From Streptomyces aculeolatus (GTDB lineage Bacteria; Actinomycetota; Actinomycetes; Streptomycetales; Streptomycetaceae): a DNA stretch of 64,000 bases. The stretch lies in NCBI RefSeq assembly GCF_020400605.1, contig NZ_JAINRD010000011.1, positions 1 through 64,000 on the forward strand, given 5' to 3'. A program made the translations under genes and the position numbers. Within the stretch, counting starts at the first letter, position 1. Each line of letters begins with the position of its first letter. The notes under the pieces are model-generated. The model made no database searches. It saw only the letters and a program-made list of their open reading frames with translations, and had not been told where the DNA came from. This document shows, piece after piece, positions 43,170 through 51,176 of this stretch.

Positions 43170-44309
43170 ATGACTGACCATCTGAGCTGGTACGACGAGA
43201 TCCGGGAGGCGGGACGGGTGCACTGGGACGAGGAAACCCGGTCGTGGTACGTCACCCGGTTCGACGACGTGTGGGAGCTCCTGGTCGACGACCGGCTCGG
43301 CGCCAGGTCCGCCAAGGCCCACATCGAGCGGATGACACCGGCCCAGCGGGAGTTGTGCGCACCCGCCCTGGACTCCGTCTCGAAGTGGCCGGTGTTCACC
43401 GACGCGCCCCGGCACACCACGCTGCACCGCCTCATCCTGCCGTGCTTCGCCCCCGCGGAGACCGAGCGGGTCACCGGCGTGGCGCGGTCCTGTCTCAAGA
43501 GCGCAGAACCGGCCGACTGGAGCAGCGACGACGTCGTCGAGGCGGTGATCCAGCCGGCCTGCGTGGCCGCTCTCGCCGCCTTCCTCGGCATCAGCCCGGC
43601 CGACGTGACGCGGGTGACGGAATGGTCGGCGCGCCTGATCACCTTCGCCGGGCAGACCGCGTACGACCACGAGGTGGTGACCCGGGCGTCGGTCGCGCTC
43701 CGCGAGTTCGGCGACTTCGTGATGCGCACCTGCGCGGCCGGGAACAGCGTGCTCAGCTCCTCGATGCGGCGCTCGCTGCGGGAGGGCGTACTCGACCGCT
43801 CCGAGGTGGTGGCCGTCTACGGGCAGTTGGTCACCGGCTTCCTGCAGCCGACCATCAGCGCACTCGCCATGGCGATCGAGACGCTGGCCGACGACGGGGC
43901 CATGAAGGCCGCGTTCGAGGACGCCCCCGACACCTTCATCAGCGAGTCGATCCGGCTGGCGTCGCCGTTCCACTTCGCCCCTCGCCGCACACTGCGCGAC
44001 ATGCAGTTCGCGGGCCGGCTCATCCCGGCCGGCCAGCGCGTCGTGCTGCTGCTGGTCGCGGCGAACCGCGACCCGCGCCGGTTCCCCGACCCGCTGCGGT
44101 TCCGCATGGACCGCGGCACGCCCCCGCACGTCTCCTTCGCCCGCGGACGGTACGCGTGCCTGGGCGCCGGCCTCACCCGACACCTCATGCGGGCCGTGCT
44201 CACCGCCCTGGCCGAGCAGCCGGCCGGCCTCGCCCCGCCCGCCACGGTCGAATGGCACGTCGGGCGGGGCATGCGGATGCCCCTGCGCCTCACCCGAACG
44301 AAGGCATGA
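43170..44309 (+). CDS. Cytochrome P450 with atypical I-helix
   Basis: The 379-residue protein has ESIR (ExxR) at 259-262 and the haem-binding FARGRYACLG with Cys330. The I-helix motif that is usually A/G-G-x-D/E-T-T reads TGFLQPTIS near 222-230, so the acid-alcohol pair for oxygen activation is missing. Such P450s often do non-hydroxylating chemistry. The soluble form needs ferredoxin partners, none of which are in the window. GGAGGG precedes the ATG. It is the last gene of the plus-strand operon. Confidence 0.88.
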   Translation: MTDHLSWYDEIREAGRVHWDEETRSWYVTRFDDVWELLVDDRLGARSAKAHIERMTPAQRELCAPALDSVSKWPVFTDAPRHTTLHRLILPCFAPAETERVTGVARSCLKSAEPADWSSDDVVEAVIQPACVAALAAFLGISPADVTRVTEWSARLITFAGQTAYDHEVVTRASVALREFGDFVMRTCAAGNSVLSSSMRRSLREGVLDRSEVVAVYGQLVTGFLQPTISALAMAIETLADDGAMKAAFEDAPDTFISESIRLASPFHFAPRRTLRDMQFAGRLIPAGQRVVLLLVAANRDPRRFPDPLRFRMDRGTPPHVSFARGRYACLGAGLTRHLMRAVLTALAEQPAGLAPPATVEWHVGRGMRMPLRLTRTKA

Positions 44310-44505
44310 GCGGACCACCGAAGCCACCGGTGAAACCGGCCGGGACGGATGACGTGCGGCGGAGACCCCGACGGTGGCCGCCACCGGACTTTCGGGCCTG
44401 GCGGAATCACCTTCCGTCCACGTACGACCGACGCCAGCATGTCAGCCGATGGCGACCTGATGCGCGTAACGGTTCACATGTGGACGTAGTACTACGGGGG
44501 TTCAA

Positions 44506-45591
44506 ATGCTGCGTATTCACTTCTCCGGCGATGACCTGGCCAGGACACGGCTGGCCGGTGGGCCGGACCCGATGTGGGAGACGCTGCTGAGTCTGCATGT
44601 CCTTCAGCAGCCGGAGGACGTGGGGCCCCTTCGGCAGTGGCGGAACACGGTGCGCGCGCAGGTGCCTCCCAGCACGGCACTGCTGCACGAACTGGCGCCG
44701 TACAGAGGGTATTCCGCGGACTTCCTCACTCCCGCCGGTGTGGGTGACGAGGGGTTCGAGGCGGGGTTGGAGGCCGTACTGTCCACCCCGCGGCACCGGC
44801 TCCGCGGGGATATCGCGGTGCTGATGGCCGAGCGGCGCCCCACCCCCTGGTTGCGTTCCCTGGCGGAAGGCCGCAGTACGTCAATCGAGCGGCTCGGGCA
44901 CGCGTTACGGGACTATCACTCCTGTGCCATCGCGCCGTTCTGGCGGGAGCTGTGCCACCAGGCCGCCTTCGACCGGGCCGCTCGGGCGCACATGCTGGTC
45001 GAGTACGGCCTGGGCCGGCTGCTGGGCACCCTGCTTCCGGCCATGCGGTGGCAGGGACGGACGCTCACGGTGCCGTACGGCGGGTACGACCGGGATGTGT
45101 ATCTGGACGGGCGCGGCCTGCTGGTCGTGCCGTCGATGTTCTGCCGGGGGCGCCCCGTCTGCCTGCGGGACCCCGGCCTGCCCCCGGTGCTGGTCTATCC
45201 CATCGCCCCCGCGCTGAGCCGGCTGGGCCCCGCAGAGAACGCCATGGCGGGCCGGGACGACGGCCTCCACGACGCGACGCCGGCGCGGCGGGGCCCGGCC
45301 GGGGTGGTACGCCAGTTGACGCGGCGGGAGCAGCAGGTGCTGGCGTTGATGGCCGAGGGGCGCTCCAACGAGGCGATCACTCAGCGCCTGGGCGTCTCCG
45401 ACAAGACGGTGGAGACGCATGTGCGGAACATCTTCGCCAAGCTGAAGCTGAAGCCCGATCTCGCCGACCACCGGCGGGTGCTGGCCGTGCTGGCCTATCT
45501 GCACAGCGGGCTGCTCCCGGCCCCCGCGCGACCACACCCGGGACGCGGGGAGGCGGGCGGGGAGGGGGTCCTGGAACTCCTCACGGAATGA
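44506..45591 (+). CDS. LuxR-type regulator with an ArsR-like (DUF5937) N-terminus; TTA codon
   Basis: The 361-residue protein begins LRIHFSGDDLARTRLAGGPD, typical of the DUF5937 part of some ArsR-family regulators. It ends (residues about 270-330) in a LuxR helix-turn-helix, LTRREQQVLALMAEGRSNEA followed by SDKTVETHVRNIFAKLKLK, where those proteins would have an ArsR winged helix. The codon at 44905-44907 is TTA, so the bldA tRNA should limit it to late growth. It is a good candidate for the cluster's pathway regulator. It is preceded by a 196-bp gap with no clear promoter motif. Confidence 0.85.
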   Translation: MLRIHFSGDDLARTRLAGGPDPMWETLLSLHVLQQPEDVGPLRQWRNTVRAQVPPSTALLHELAPYRGYSADFLTPAGVGDEGFEAGLEAVLSTPRHRLRGDIAVLMAERRPTPWLRSLAEGRSTSIERLGHALRDYHSCAIAPFWRELCHQAAFDRAARAHMLVEYGLGRLLGTLLPAMRWQGRTLTVPYGGYDRDVYLDGRGLLVVPSMFCRGRPVCLRDPGLPPVLVYPIAPALSRLGPAENAMAGRDDGLHDATPARRGPAGVVRQLTRREQQVLALMAEGRSNEAITQRLGVSDKTVETHVRNIFAKLKLKPDLADHRRVLAVLAYLHSGLLPAPARPHPGRGEAGGEGVLELLTE

Positions 45592-46565
45592 TCTCCGGGG
45601 TGATGGGATTGCCCAAGGCCGTCGATCCGGAGGTATGTGATTTGGGCACGTCAGAAGCGGTCGAGATCCCTCAGTCCTTGGCGCTGTCCTACGCCGGAGG
45701 CTTCGGCGAGGAAGGGCGGGACTGGATCGCCGGACTGCCGGCTCTCGTTGCGGAACTCCTGGAGCGCTGGGAGCTGCAACGGGACGGCGCGGTCCGTTCG
45801 GGGGAAGCCTCGCTGGTGCTGCCGGTGCTGCGGAAGCACGGCACGCGCGCGGTCCTCAAACTGCAGATGCCCCGCGAGGAGACCACTGCCGCACTCATCG
45901 GCCTGCGCACCTGGAACGGCGAGGGAGTGGTGCAGTTGCTCGACCACGATCCCGACAGCAGCACCATGCTCCTGGAGCGGCTGGACGGCGACCGCACGCT
46001 GGCCTCGATCGAAGACGACGATGTGGCGGTGGGCATCCTCGCCGAACTCCAGGCCCGCCTGGTCCGTGTCCCCGCACCACCGGGACTGCGCAGCCTCGGC
46101 GACATCGCCACGGAGATGCTGGCGCAGGTTCCCCAGGCGGTCACGGCTCTGGCCCACCCGGCGGACCGGCAGCGCCTGCGCGGCTGGGGCTCGGCGGTGG
46201 ACGAGCTGGTCGGCGAGCCCGGCGACCGCATCCTGCACTGGGATCTGCACTACGACAACGTCCTCGCCGCCCAGCGCGAGCCGTGGCTCGCCATCGACCC
46301 CGAGCCGCTCGCCGGCGACCCCGGCTTCGACCTCTGGCCCGCCCTGGACAGCAGGTGGGACGACGTCGTCGCGAAGGGCGATGCAGTGCGCGTGGTGCGG
46401 CGCCGCTTCGATGTGCTCACCGAAGCCCTCGGCCTGGACCGCGCACGCGCGACCGGCTGGACCCTCGGACGACTGCTGCAGAACTCGCTGTGGGACATCG
46501 CCGACGGCCGGACCGCGCTCGCGTCGTCCTCCGTCGCGGTCGCCGAATCCCTGCTCAACCGCTGA
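45588..46565 (+). CDS. Aminoglycoside/hydroxyurea phosphotransferase family kinase
   Basis: This 325-residue protein belongs to the streptomycin 6-kinase/hydroxyurea phosphotransferase group. It shows AVLKLQMPREETTAA (ATP-binding Lys), ILHWDLHYDNVLAA (catalytic HxD loop, near residue 210) and AIDPEPLAGDPGFDLWPAL. It could inactivate a self-made or foreign antibiotic. The ATG at 45588 overlaps the regulator stop; an ATG at 45603 is the alternative. Its role in the nearby cluster is not proven. Confidence 0.85.
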   Translation: MISGVMGLPKAVDPEVCDLGTSEAVEIPQSLALSYAGGFGEEGRDWIAGLPALVAELLERWELQRDGAVRSGEASLVLPVLRKHGTRAVLKLQMPREETTAALIGLRTWNGEGVVQLLDHDPDSSTMLLERLDGDRTLASIEDDDVAVGILAELQARLVRVPAPPGLRSLGDIATEMLAQVPQAVTALAHPADRQRLRGWGSAVDELVGEPGDRILHWDLHYDNVLAAQREPWLAIDPEPLAGDPGFDLWPALDSRWDDVVAKGDAVRVVRRRFDVLTEALGLDRARATGWTLGRLLQNSLWDIADGRTALASSSVAVAESLLNR

Positions 46566-46910
46566 GACCGACGGCTCGGCCTCCATCCGGTCCGGCGGTG
46601 CCGCAGCCGTGCATCCGCACTCTCGACGGAAGCCACTTATCGGACACCCCTCTGGCGCCACTACGCACCATTTGATCGATTCGCCCCCGATCAACCCATC
46701 ATGCACTTTCGGCCGCTCGGGCCTCCGCATCCGGTGATGCGAATCACGTTCGGCCGCCGCGCACCGGCGGTGGAATTCACAGTTTCCTTATTCCGCACAC
46801 GAGTTGCACCCCCCTTCGCTTTCGGCAGCGGCACTCAACCGGTCTCGGAGCCGGTCCCGTATTGACCGGGCGAGTTCCGCGACTTGTCCGGACCGGAAAG
46901 ACATGCTTAA
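46566..46910. other. Intergenic region upstream of the riboswitch
   Basis: This 345-bp stretch holds no gene that I can support and looks less GC-rich than its surroundings. It must contain the promoter for the riboswitch transcript; TTGACC at 46862-46867 is a possible -35 box without a convincing -10. It forms the right border of the accessory region. Confidence 0.5.
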
Positions 46911-47097
46911 GTCTCCGCCAGCCGGATGGACGCCGAATCCTGCCGCCACCCGGAACCGTTCCCTAACCACTCACGGCAGGAGCGGGGGACCCATAGGTAA
47001 GGCGCCGGTCCGGTTTCCGGAACGGCTTGGGGTGAAGTCGCACCGTGGTGCGGCCGGGCATCTCCTGCCCGAACCCGACAGCTCACCTCGCAGGCGC
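46911..47097 (+). ncRNA. c-di-AMP riboswitch (ydaO/yuaA type)
   Basis: The leader of the wall hydrolase carries conserved ydaO elements in order: GCCAGCCGG, CGCCGAATCCTG, GGCAGGAGCGGGGGACCCA with GGTAAGG, GGCTTGGGGTGAAG, and CCCGAACCCGACAGCTCACC with TCGCAGGCG. This matches the leaders of rpfA and other wall-hydrolase genes in Streptomyces. Known riboswitches of this class bind c-di-AMP and turn the gene off. It ends 16 nt before the ATG at 47114. No separate terminator hairpin is obvious. Confidence 0.9.
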
Positions 47098-47113
47098 AGG
47101 AGGAGAAACACCC

Positions 47114-47866
47114 ATGCCTGCAAAAGGTAAGCACCGCCGTCCCAAGCTGCGACTGATCAGCCGTGGCGCCGCTTTCGCCGGAGTCAGCGGCGTCGCGATC
47201 GCCGTCCCGCTGATCGGCGCATCCGCGGCCTCCGCGGCCGGATCCGCTCCCCAGACCGCCCACCAGACCGGCGTACGCGCCGAGGTCGCCGCCGCGGGGA
47301 CCGCCAAGGCCGAAGCGACCACGTATGCCGTGGTCGCCGGAGATTCCCTCGCGAAGATCGCCGAACAGCACGCCGTGTCCGGCGGCTGGGAGAAGTTGTA
47401 CGAGGACAACCGCGAGGCCGTCGGCGGCAACCCGCACTTCATCCTCCCGGGCCTTGAACTCGCGCTCGGCGCAAAGGCCGAGACGAGCGACCCGAAGGAA
47501 TCCGACTCGGGCAACAAGGCTTCCACCGCGTCCGTCACGAGCTACCCGGACAACCTCGACGGGTGGATCAGGGAGTCGCTGGACATCATGGCCGAGCAGG
47601 GCATCCCAGGGACTTACGACGGCATTTACCGCAACATCATGCGTGAGTCCGCGGGCGACCCGCAGGCCATCAACAACTGGGACTCCAATGCCGCCGCGGG
47701 CACCCCTTCCAAGGGCCTGCTCCAGGTGATCGCTCCCACCTTCGAGGCCTACCACGTGCCGGGTACCTCGACCGACAGCTTCGACCCGGTGGCCAACATC
47801 ACCGCCGCGTGCAACTACGCCGCCGACCGGTACGGGTCGATCGACAACGTCTACGGGCCGTACTGA
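47114..47866 (+). CDS. Secreted LysM/lytic-transglycosylase-like wall protein
   Basis: The 250-residue protein has a signal peptide (basic start, AFAGVSGVAIAVPLIGASAA, cut near residue 42). A LysM domain follows near residues 70-125 (YAVVAGDSLAKIAEQHAVSG and NPHFILPGLEL), then a Ser/Asp linker and a transglycosylase SLT-like domain (residues about 150-250; IMRESAGDPQAINNWD and SKGLLQVIAPTF). It should bind and cleave peptidoglycan outside the cell. AGGAGGAG precedes the ATG. The riboswitch just upstream suggests c-di-AMP control during growth or germination. Confidence 0.9.
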   Translation: MPAKGKHRRPKLRLISRGAAFAGVSGVAIAVPLIGASAASAAGSAPQTAHQTGVRAEVAAAGTAKAEATTYAVVAGDSLAKIAEQHAVSGGWEKLYEDNREAVGGNPHFILPGLELALGAKAETSDPKESDSGNKASTASVTSYPDNLDGWIRESLDIMAEQGIPGTYDGIYRNIMRESAGDPQAINNWDSNAAAGTPSKGLLQVIAPTFEAYHVPGTSTDSFDPVANITAACNYAADRYGSIDNVYGPY

Positions 47867-47872
47867 GACACC

Positions 47873-47904
47873 GGAGAGCGCCGGTGTTCCCACCGGCGCT
47901 CTCC
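47873..47904 (+). terminator. Hairpin terminator after the wall hydrolase
   Basis: A 14-bp perfect stem (GGAGAGCGCCGGTG and its complement) with a TTCC loop begins 7 nt past the stop. Confidence 0.85.
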
Positions 47905-47944
47905 GCCTCCGCCGTGCAGCCGGGACCCGGGACCCGGGACCCCG

Positions 47945-49363
47945 TCAGAGTCCGGCTTTGCCCGGGTTCATGATGCCGGCCGGGTCGAGGGACTTCTGAA
48001 GGGTGCGCATGAGGTCGAGACCGGATCCCAGCGCCTCCGGCATCCACGGTGCGCGTTCCAGGCCCACCCCGTGGTGGTGGCCGATGATCGCACCGGAGCG
48101 CAGGCTCTCCTCGATCACGGACTTCCACACGGCGTCGTACGCGGTCAGGGCCTCCTCGTCCGAGCCGAACTCGCCGCGGACGATGGCGTACAGCGCGGCG
48201 CCCTGGTCGTAGACGTGGCTGACGTGCGCCATGAACTCGCTCATGTGCGGCGCCGCGGCCTCCTTGAGGCGCTCGTAGAGGGCCGGCAGTTCCGACCACG
48301 TCGCGGTGACCTCGATCGCCTCGGCGACACCGCCGGTCCTGCCGACGGCGTCGGTCGACCAGGAGTAGTCGAAGCGGCGCTGCTCCCAGTTCACACCGGG
48401 CTCGGGACCAAGGACGTCGCCGCCCTGCTCCCCCACGTGCCCGAGGGTGATCTTCTCCTGGGCCGCGACGAGGTCGGGGGCACCGTCGAACGCGAGGATC
48501 AGCAGCCAGCCGGGGGTGCCCGCGAACTTGGTGTGCTTGGCGGATGCCTCGACGGGATCGTAGATACGTACGACCGCGGGGCGGACGCCGTCGACCAGGG
48601 AACGGCGCACGGCCTCCAGGGCCTGCTCGAAGGTGCCGAAGCGGGCCGAGTTGAACAGGCGCGCCTCGGGCCGGGGGACCAGCTTGAGGGTGACGTGTGT
48701 GATCACGCCGAACATGCCCTCGGAGCCGATGAACAGCTGTTTGAGGTCGGGCCCGAGCGAGGCGCGCGGCAGCGAACGGGTCTGTACGACCTCGCCGCCG
48801 GGAAGCACGACCTCGAGGTCCCCGGTGCGGTCCTCGATGTTCCCGTACAGCGACGAGAAGGTGCCCGATCCCCGCATCGTGATGCACCCGCCCACGGAGG
48901 CGAGGTAGTACGACTGGGGGTAGTGGCCGATGGTCAGGCCCGAATCCTTGATCGCCTCGTCGAGCTCCGACAGCCGGACACCGGCACCGACGGTGACCGT
49001 CCGGTTGGTCACGTCGACCTCGCCGACGCTGTCGAAGCGGGCCATGTCGAGTACGACGCCCCCGCGCACCGGGATGCCCGCACCGACGGTCCCCGACCCC
49101 AGGCCGCGAGGCGTCACGGGAATGCCGTGCGAGGTCGCCCAGCGCATCACCCGGGACACCTGATCGGTGGTGGTCGGACGGACGACCAGGGCGGCGGTCG
49201 CCAGCGGGGTGTCGTTCGCCTCGGCCTTCTTGCTGCGGACCGATGCGTCCGCGGACATGGCGCGTAGCTCCGCGGGGGCCGAGACGAGGATGGCCCCGTC
49301 GACGGTGGCGCGCAGTTCGTCCAGCGCCTCCTGCGGAACCGTGGCGATGGCACCGGTGGTCAT
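47945..49363 (-). CDS. FAD-linked oxidase (GlcD/alkyl-DHAP synthase-like)
   Basis: The 472-residue protein has a PCMH-type FAD domain: RPTTTDQVSRVMRWATSHGI, TPRGLGSGTVGAG, GGCITMRGSGTF and QLFIGSEGMFGVITHVTLKL. A C-terminal oxidase domain ends SLDPAGIMNPGKAGL. Members oxidise 2-hydroxy acids, or make alkyl-DHAP. It is divergent from an FGGY kinase and next to an IclR regulator and GlpD, so its substrate may be a glycerol- or polyol-derived compound. That link is inferred from the locus and from the shared operator. Confidence 0.88.
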   Translation of the reverse strand: MTTGAIATVPQEALDELRATVDGAILVSAPAELRAMSADASVRSKKAEANDTPLATAALVVRPTTTDQVSRVMRWATSHGIPVTPRGLGSGTVGAGIPVRGGVVLDMARFDSVGEVDVTNRTVTVGAGVRLSELDEAIKDSGLTIGHYPQSYYLASVGGCITMRGSGTFSSLYGNIEDRTGDLEVVLPGGEVVQTRSLPRASLGPDLKQLFIGSEGMFGVITHVTLKLVPRPEARLFNSARFGTFEQALEAVRRSLVDGVRPAVVRIYDPVEASAKHTKFAGTPGWLLILAFDGAPDLVAAQEKITLGHVGEQGGDVLGPEPGVNWEQRRFDYSWSTDAVGRTGGVAEAIEVTATWSELPALYERLKEAAAPHMSEFMAHVSHVYDQGAALYAIVRGEFGSDEEALTAYDAVWKSVIEESLRSGAIIGHHHGVGLERAPWMPEALGSGLDLMRTLQKSLDPAGIMNPGKAGL

Positions 49364-49462
49364 TGCTGCTCCCTACGTACGTCGTCGATCGCTCAGGGCG
49401 GCGACTGGGGCGCCGGCCGTTTCGCCACCTTCGCCGACCGCCGGTGCCGGTCGTCAAAGGCG

Positions 49463-49479
49463 TTGACACCCGGCGTCAA
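49463..49479. promoter_or_regulatory. Shared palindrome (IclR operator candidate), copy 1
   Basis: TTGACACCCGGCGTCAA is an 8-1-8 palindrome with one mismatched pair. It lies between the divergent oxidase and kinase genes. A second copy at 52039-52055 lies before glpD, which points to a common regulator, most likely the IclR protein encoded between them. Confidence 0.7.
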
Positions 49480-49610
49480 TCCGGCCCCCGCGGAAAAGGC
49501 CTCGTTGTCACGGCGTGGCAATGTCCTTGCATCCCGGCGCCACTCTCCGATCATGGCGGGAAACCGGCGGCGCAGCATGCCGGCCGGACCACGACGCGGT
49601 GGAGGAGAAC

Positions 49611-51152
49611 ATGAGCACACGCCACGTCCTCGTGCTCGACGAGGGCACCACGAGCACCAGGGCCGTACTGTTCGACGACCGGTCCGAGGTCGTCGCGAGC
49701 AGCGCGCTCCCCCTTGCGATCACGACGCACGCCGACGGGCGCGTCGAGCAGGACGCGGCGGAGCTCTGGTCGGCCTCCCGGTCCGTGATCAGCGAGGTGG
49801 TCGCCACCGCCGCGGACGGCGGGCTCGACATCGCCGCGCTGGCCATCGCGGTCCAGCGCACCACCACCGTGCTCTGGGACGCGGAGACCGGGGAGCCCGT
49901 CGCCCCGGTCGTCAACTGGCAGGACACCCGTGCGGCCGCCCGCGCGGCCGAGCTCTCCGCCGAGTGGGCAGGCCGCGCCAAGGCCGCCACGGGCCTGGTC
50001 CTCGGACCCGCGCACGTCGGCCTCCACCTCGACGCGCTGCTCTCCCGGGACCCGGGCCTGCGCGACCTCGCCGAGCAGGGCCGGCTGCGCGCCGGGACGC
50101 CGGAGAGCTGGATCATCTGGAACCTGACCGGCGGCACCGACGGCGGCGTCTTCGCGACCTCCACCTCCTGCGCGGGCTCGACGGGACTCCTCGACCTCGG
50201 TACGGGCCGCTGGTGGACGGCGCTCCTCGACGAGCTCGGCATCCCCGCCGCGGCCCTCCCGCAGGTGCTGCCCGAGGACGCCGACTACGGCGCGACACGC
50301 CCCGGGCTCGTCGGGGCGCGGATCCCGATCACCGGGGTCCTGGGCGACCAGCAGGCGGCGCTGTACGGCCACGGCGCGTTCCGGGCCGGCACGGTGAAAT
50401 GCACCCACGGCACCGGCAGCTTCATCAACTTCCACGTCGGATCCGACCCCATCGACGCCGGGGAGGGCCTCGACTGCCGCGTCGCGTGGACCACCGCGGA
50501 GTCCCGTGCCCACATGCTCGAAGGAGGGTCGTTCGTCACCGGCAGCGCCGTCGACTGGATGGTGAACCAACTGGGGGTGCTGCCCGCGGCCGACCGGATC
50601 GACTCCGTCTACGCCGAGGGCGATGCGGACTCCGGCCTCATCAGCATCCCGGCACTCGCGGGCTTCGCCGCTCCCCACTGGGACGCCACGGCACGCGGAA
50701 TGATGATCGGCTTCAACCGGGGCACGACCGCGGCGGACGTGGTGCGTGCGACCGTCGACGGCACCGCCCACACCGTCGTCGACATCATCGAGACGATGGC
50801 GCGCAACGCCACGACCAGCCCGAAGGTGGTGATGGCGGACGGCGGCCTCAGCCGCTCGGACGCGCTGCTCCAGTCGCAGGCCGACCTGCTCCAGATCCCC
50901 GTGGTCCGGGCCGCACAGGCCGAGTACGTCACCGCGCGGGGCGCCGCCTGGTGCGCGGGCATCGCACACGGCGTATGGGCCGGCGAGGAGGCGGTGAGCG
51001 CCACGATGGCCGAAGGACAGCAGTTCACGCCGCGTATGAGCCCGGAGGAGCGGAACGTCCGCCGGCAGGCGTGGCAGGACGCGGTCTCACGCAACCTCGG
51101 GTGGCGGCGTGCCCACCTGCCCGCGTCGTCCGCCCAGGACCGGCAGGACTGA
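49611..51152 (+). CDS. FGGY-family glycerol kinase-like kinase
   Basis: The 513-residue protein has the FGGY fold: an N-terminal phosphate-binding LDEGTTSTRAVLFDD, CTHGTGSFINFHVG in the middle, FNRGTTAADVVRATVDGT and ADGGLSRSDALLQSQAD near the C-terminus. It is closest in style to glycerol kinase, though the Gln of DQGTTS is Glu here. It would phosphorylate a polyol for the GlpD homologue further downstream. GGAGGAG precedes the ATG at 49611; an upstream in-frame ATG at 49515 lacks a ribosome site. Confidence 0.9.
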   Translation: MSTRHVLVLDEGTTSTRAVLFDDRSEVVASSALPLAITTHADGRVEQDAAELWSASRSVISEVVATAADGGLDIAALAIAVQRTTTVLWDAETGEPVAPVVNWQDTRAAARAAELSAEWAGRAKAATGLVLGPAHVGLHLDALLSRDPGLRDLAEQGRLRAGTPESWIIWNLTGGTDGGVFATSTSCAGSTGLLDLGTGRWWTALLDELGIPAAALPQVLPEDADYGATRPGLVGARIPITGVLGDQQAALYGHGAFRAGTVKCTHGTGSFINFHVGSDPIDAGEGLDCRVAWTTAESRAHMLEGGSFVTGSAVDWMVNQLGVLPAADRIDSVYAEGDADSGLISIPALAGFAAPHWDATARGMMIGFNRGTTAADVVRATVDGTAHTVVDIIETMARNATTSPKVVMADGGLSRSDALLQSQADLLQIPVVRAAQAEYVTARGAAWCAGIAHGVWAGEEAVSATMAEGQQFTPRMSPEERNVRRQAWQDAVSRNLGWRRAHLPASSAQDRQD

Positions 51153-51176
51153 CGCGGACCGCACGCCGCCGCGCGC

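Noticed and set aside
47923..47943. Three GGGACCC-type units after the wall hydrolase
   Set aside because: This is short, low-complexity GC sequence between gene ends with no sign of function.
49463..49468. TTGACA inside the IclR palindrome read as a -35 box
   Set aside because: No acceptable -10 box follows at 16-18 bp at either copy, so the palindrome is better read as an operator.
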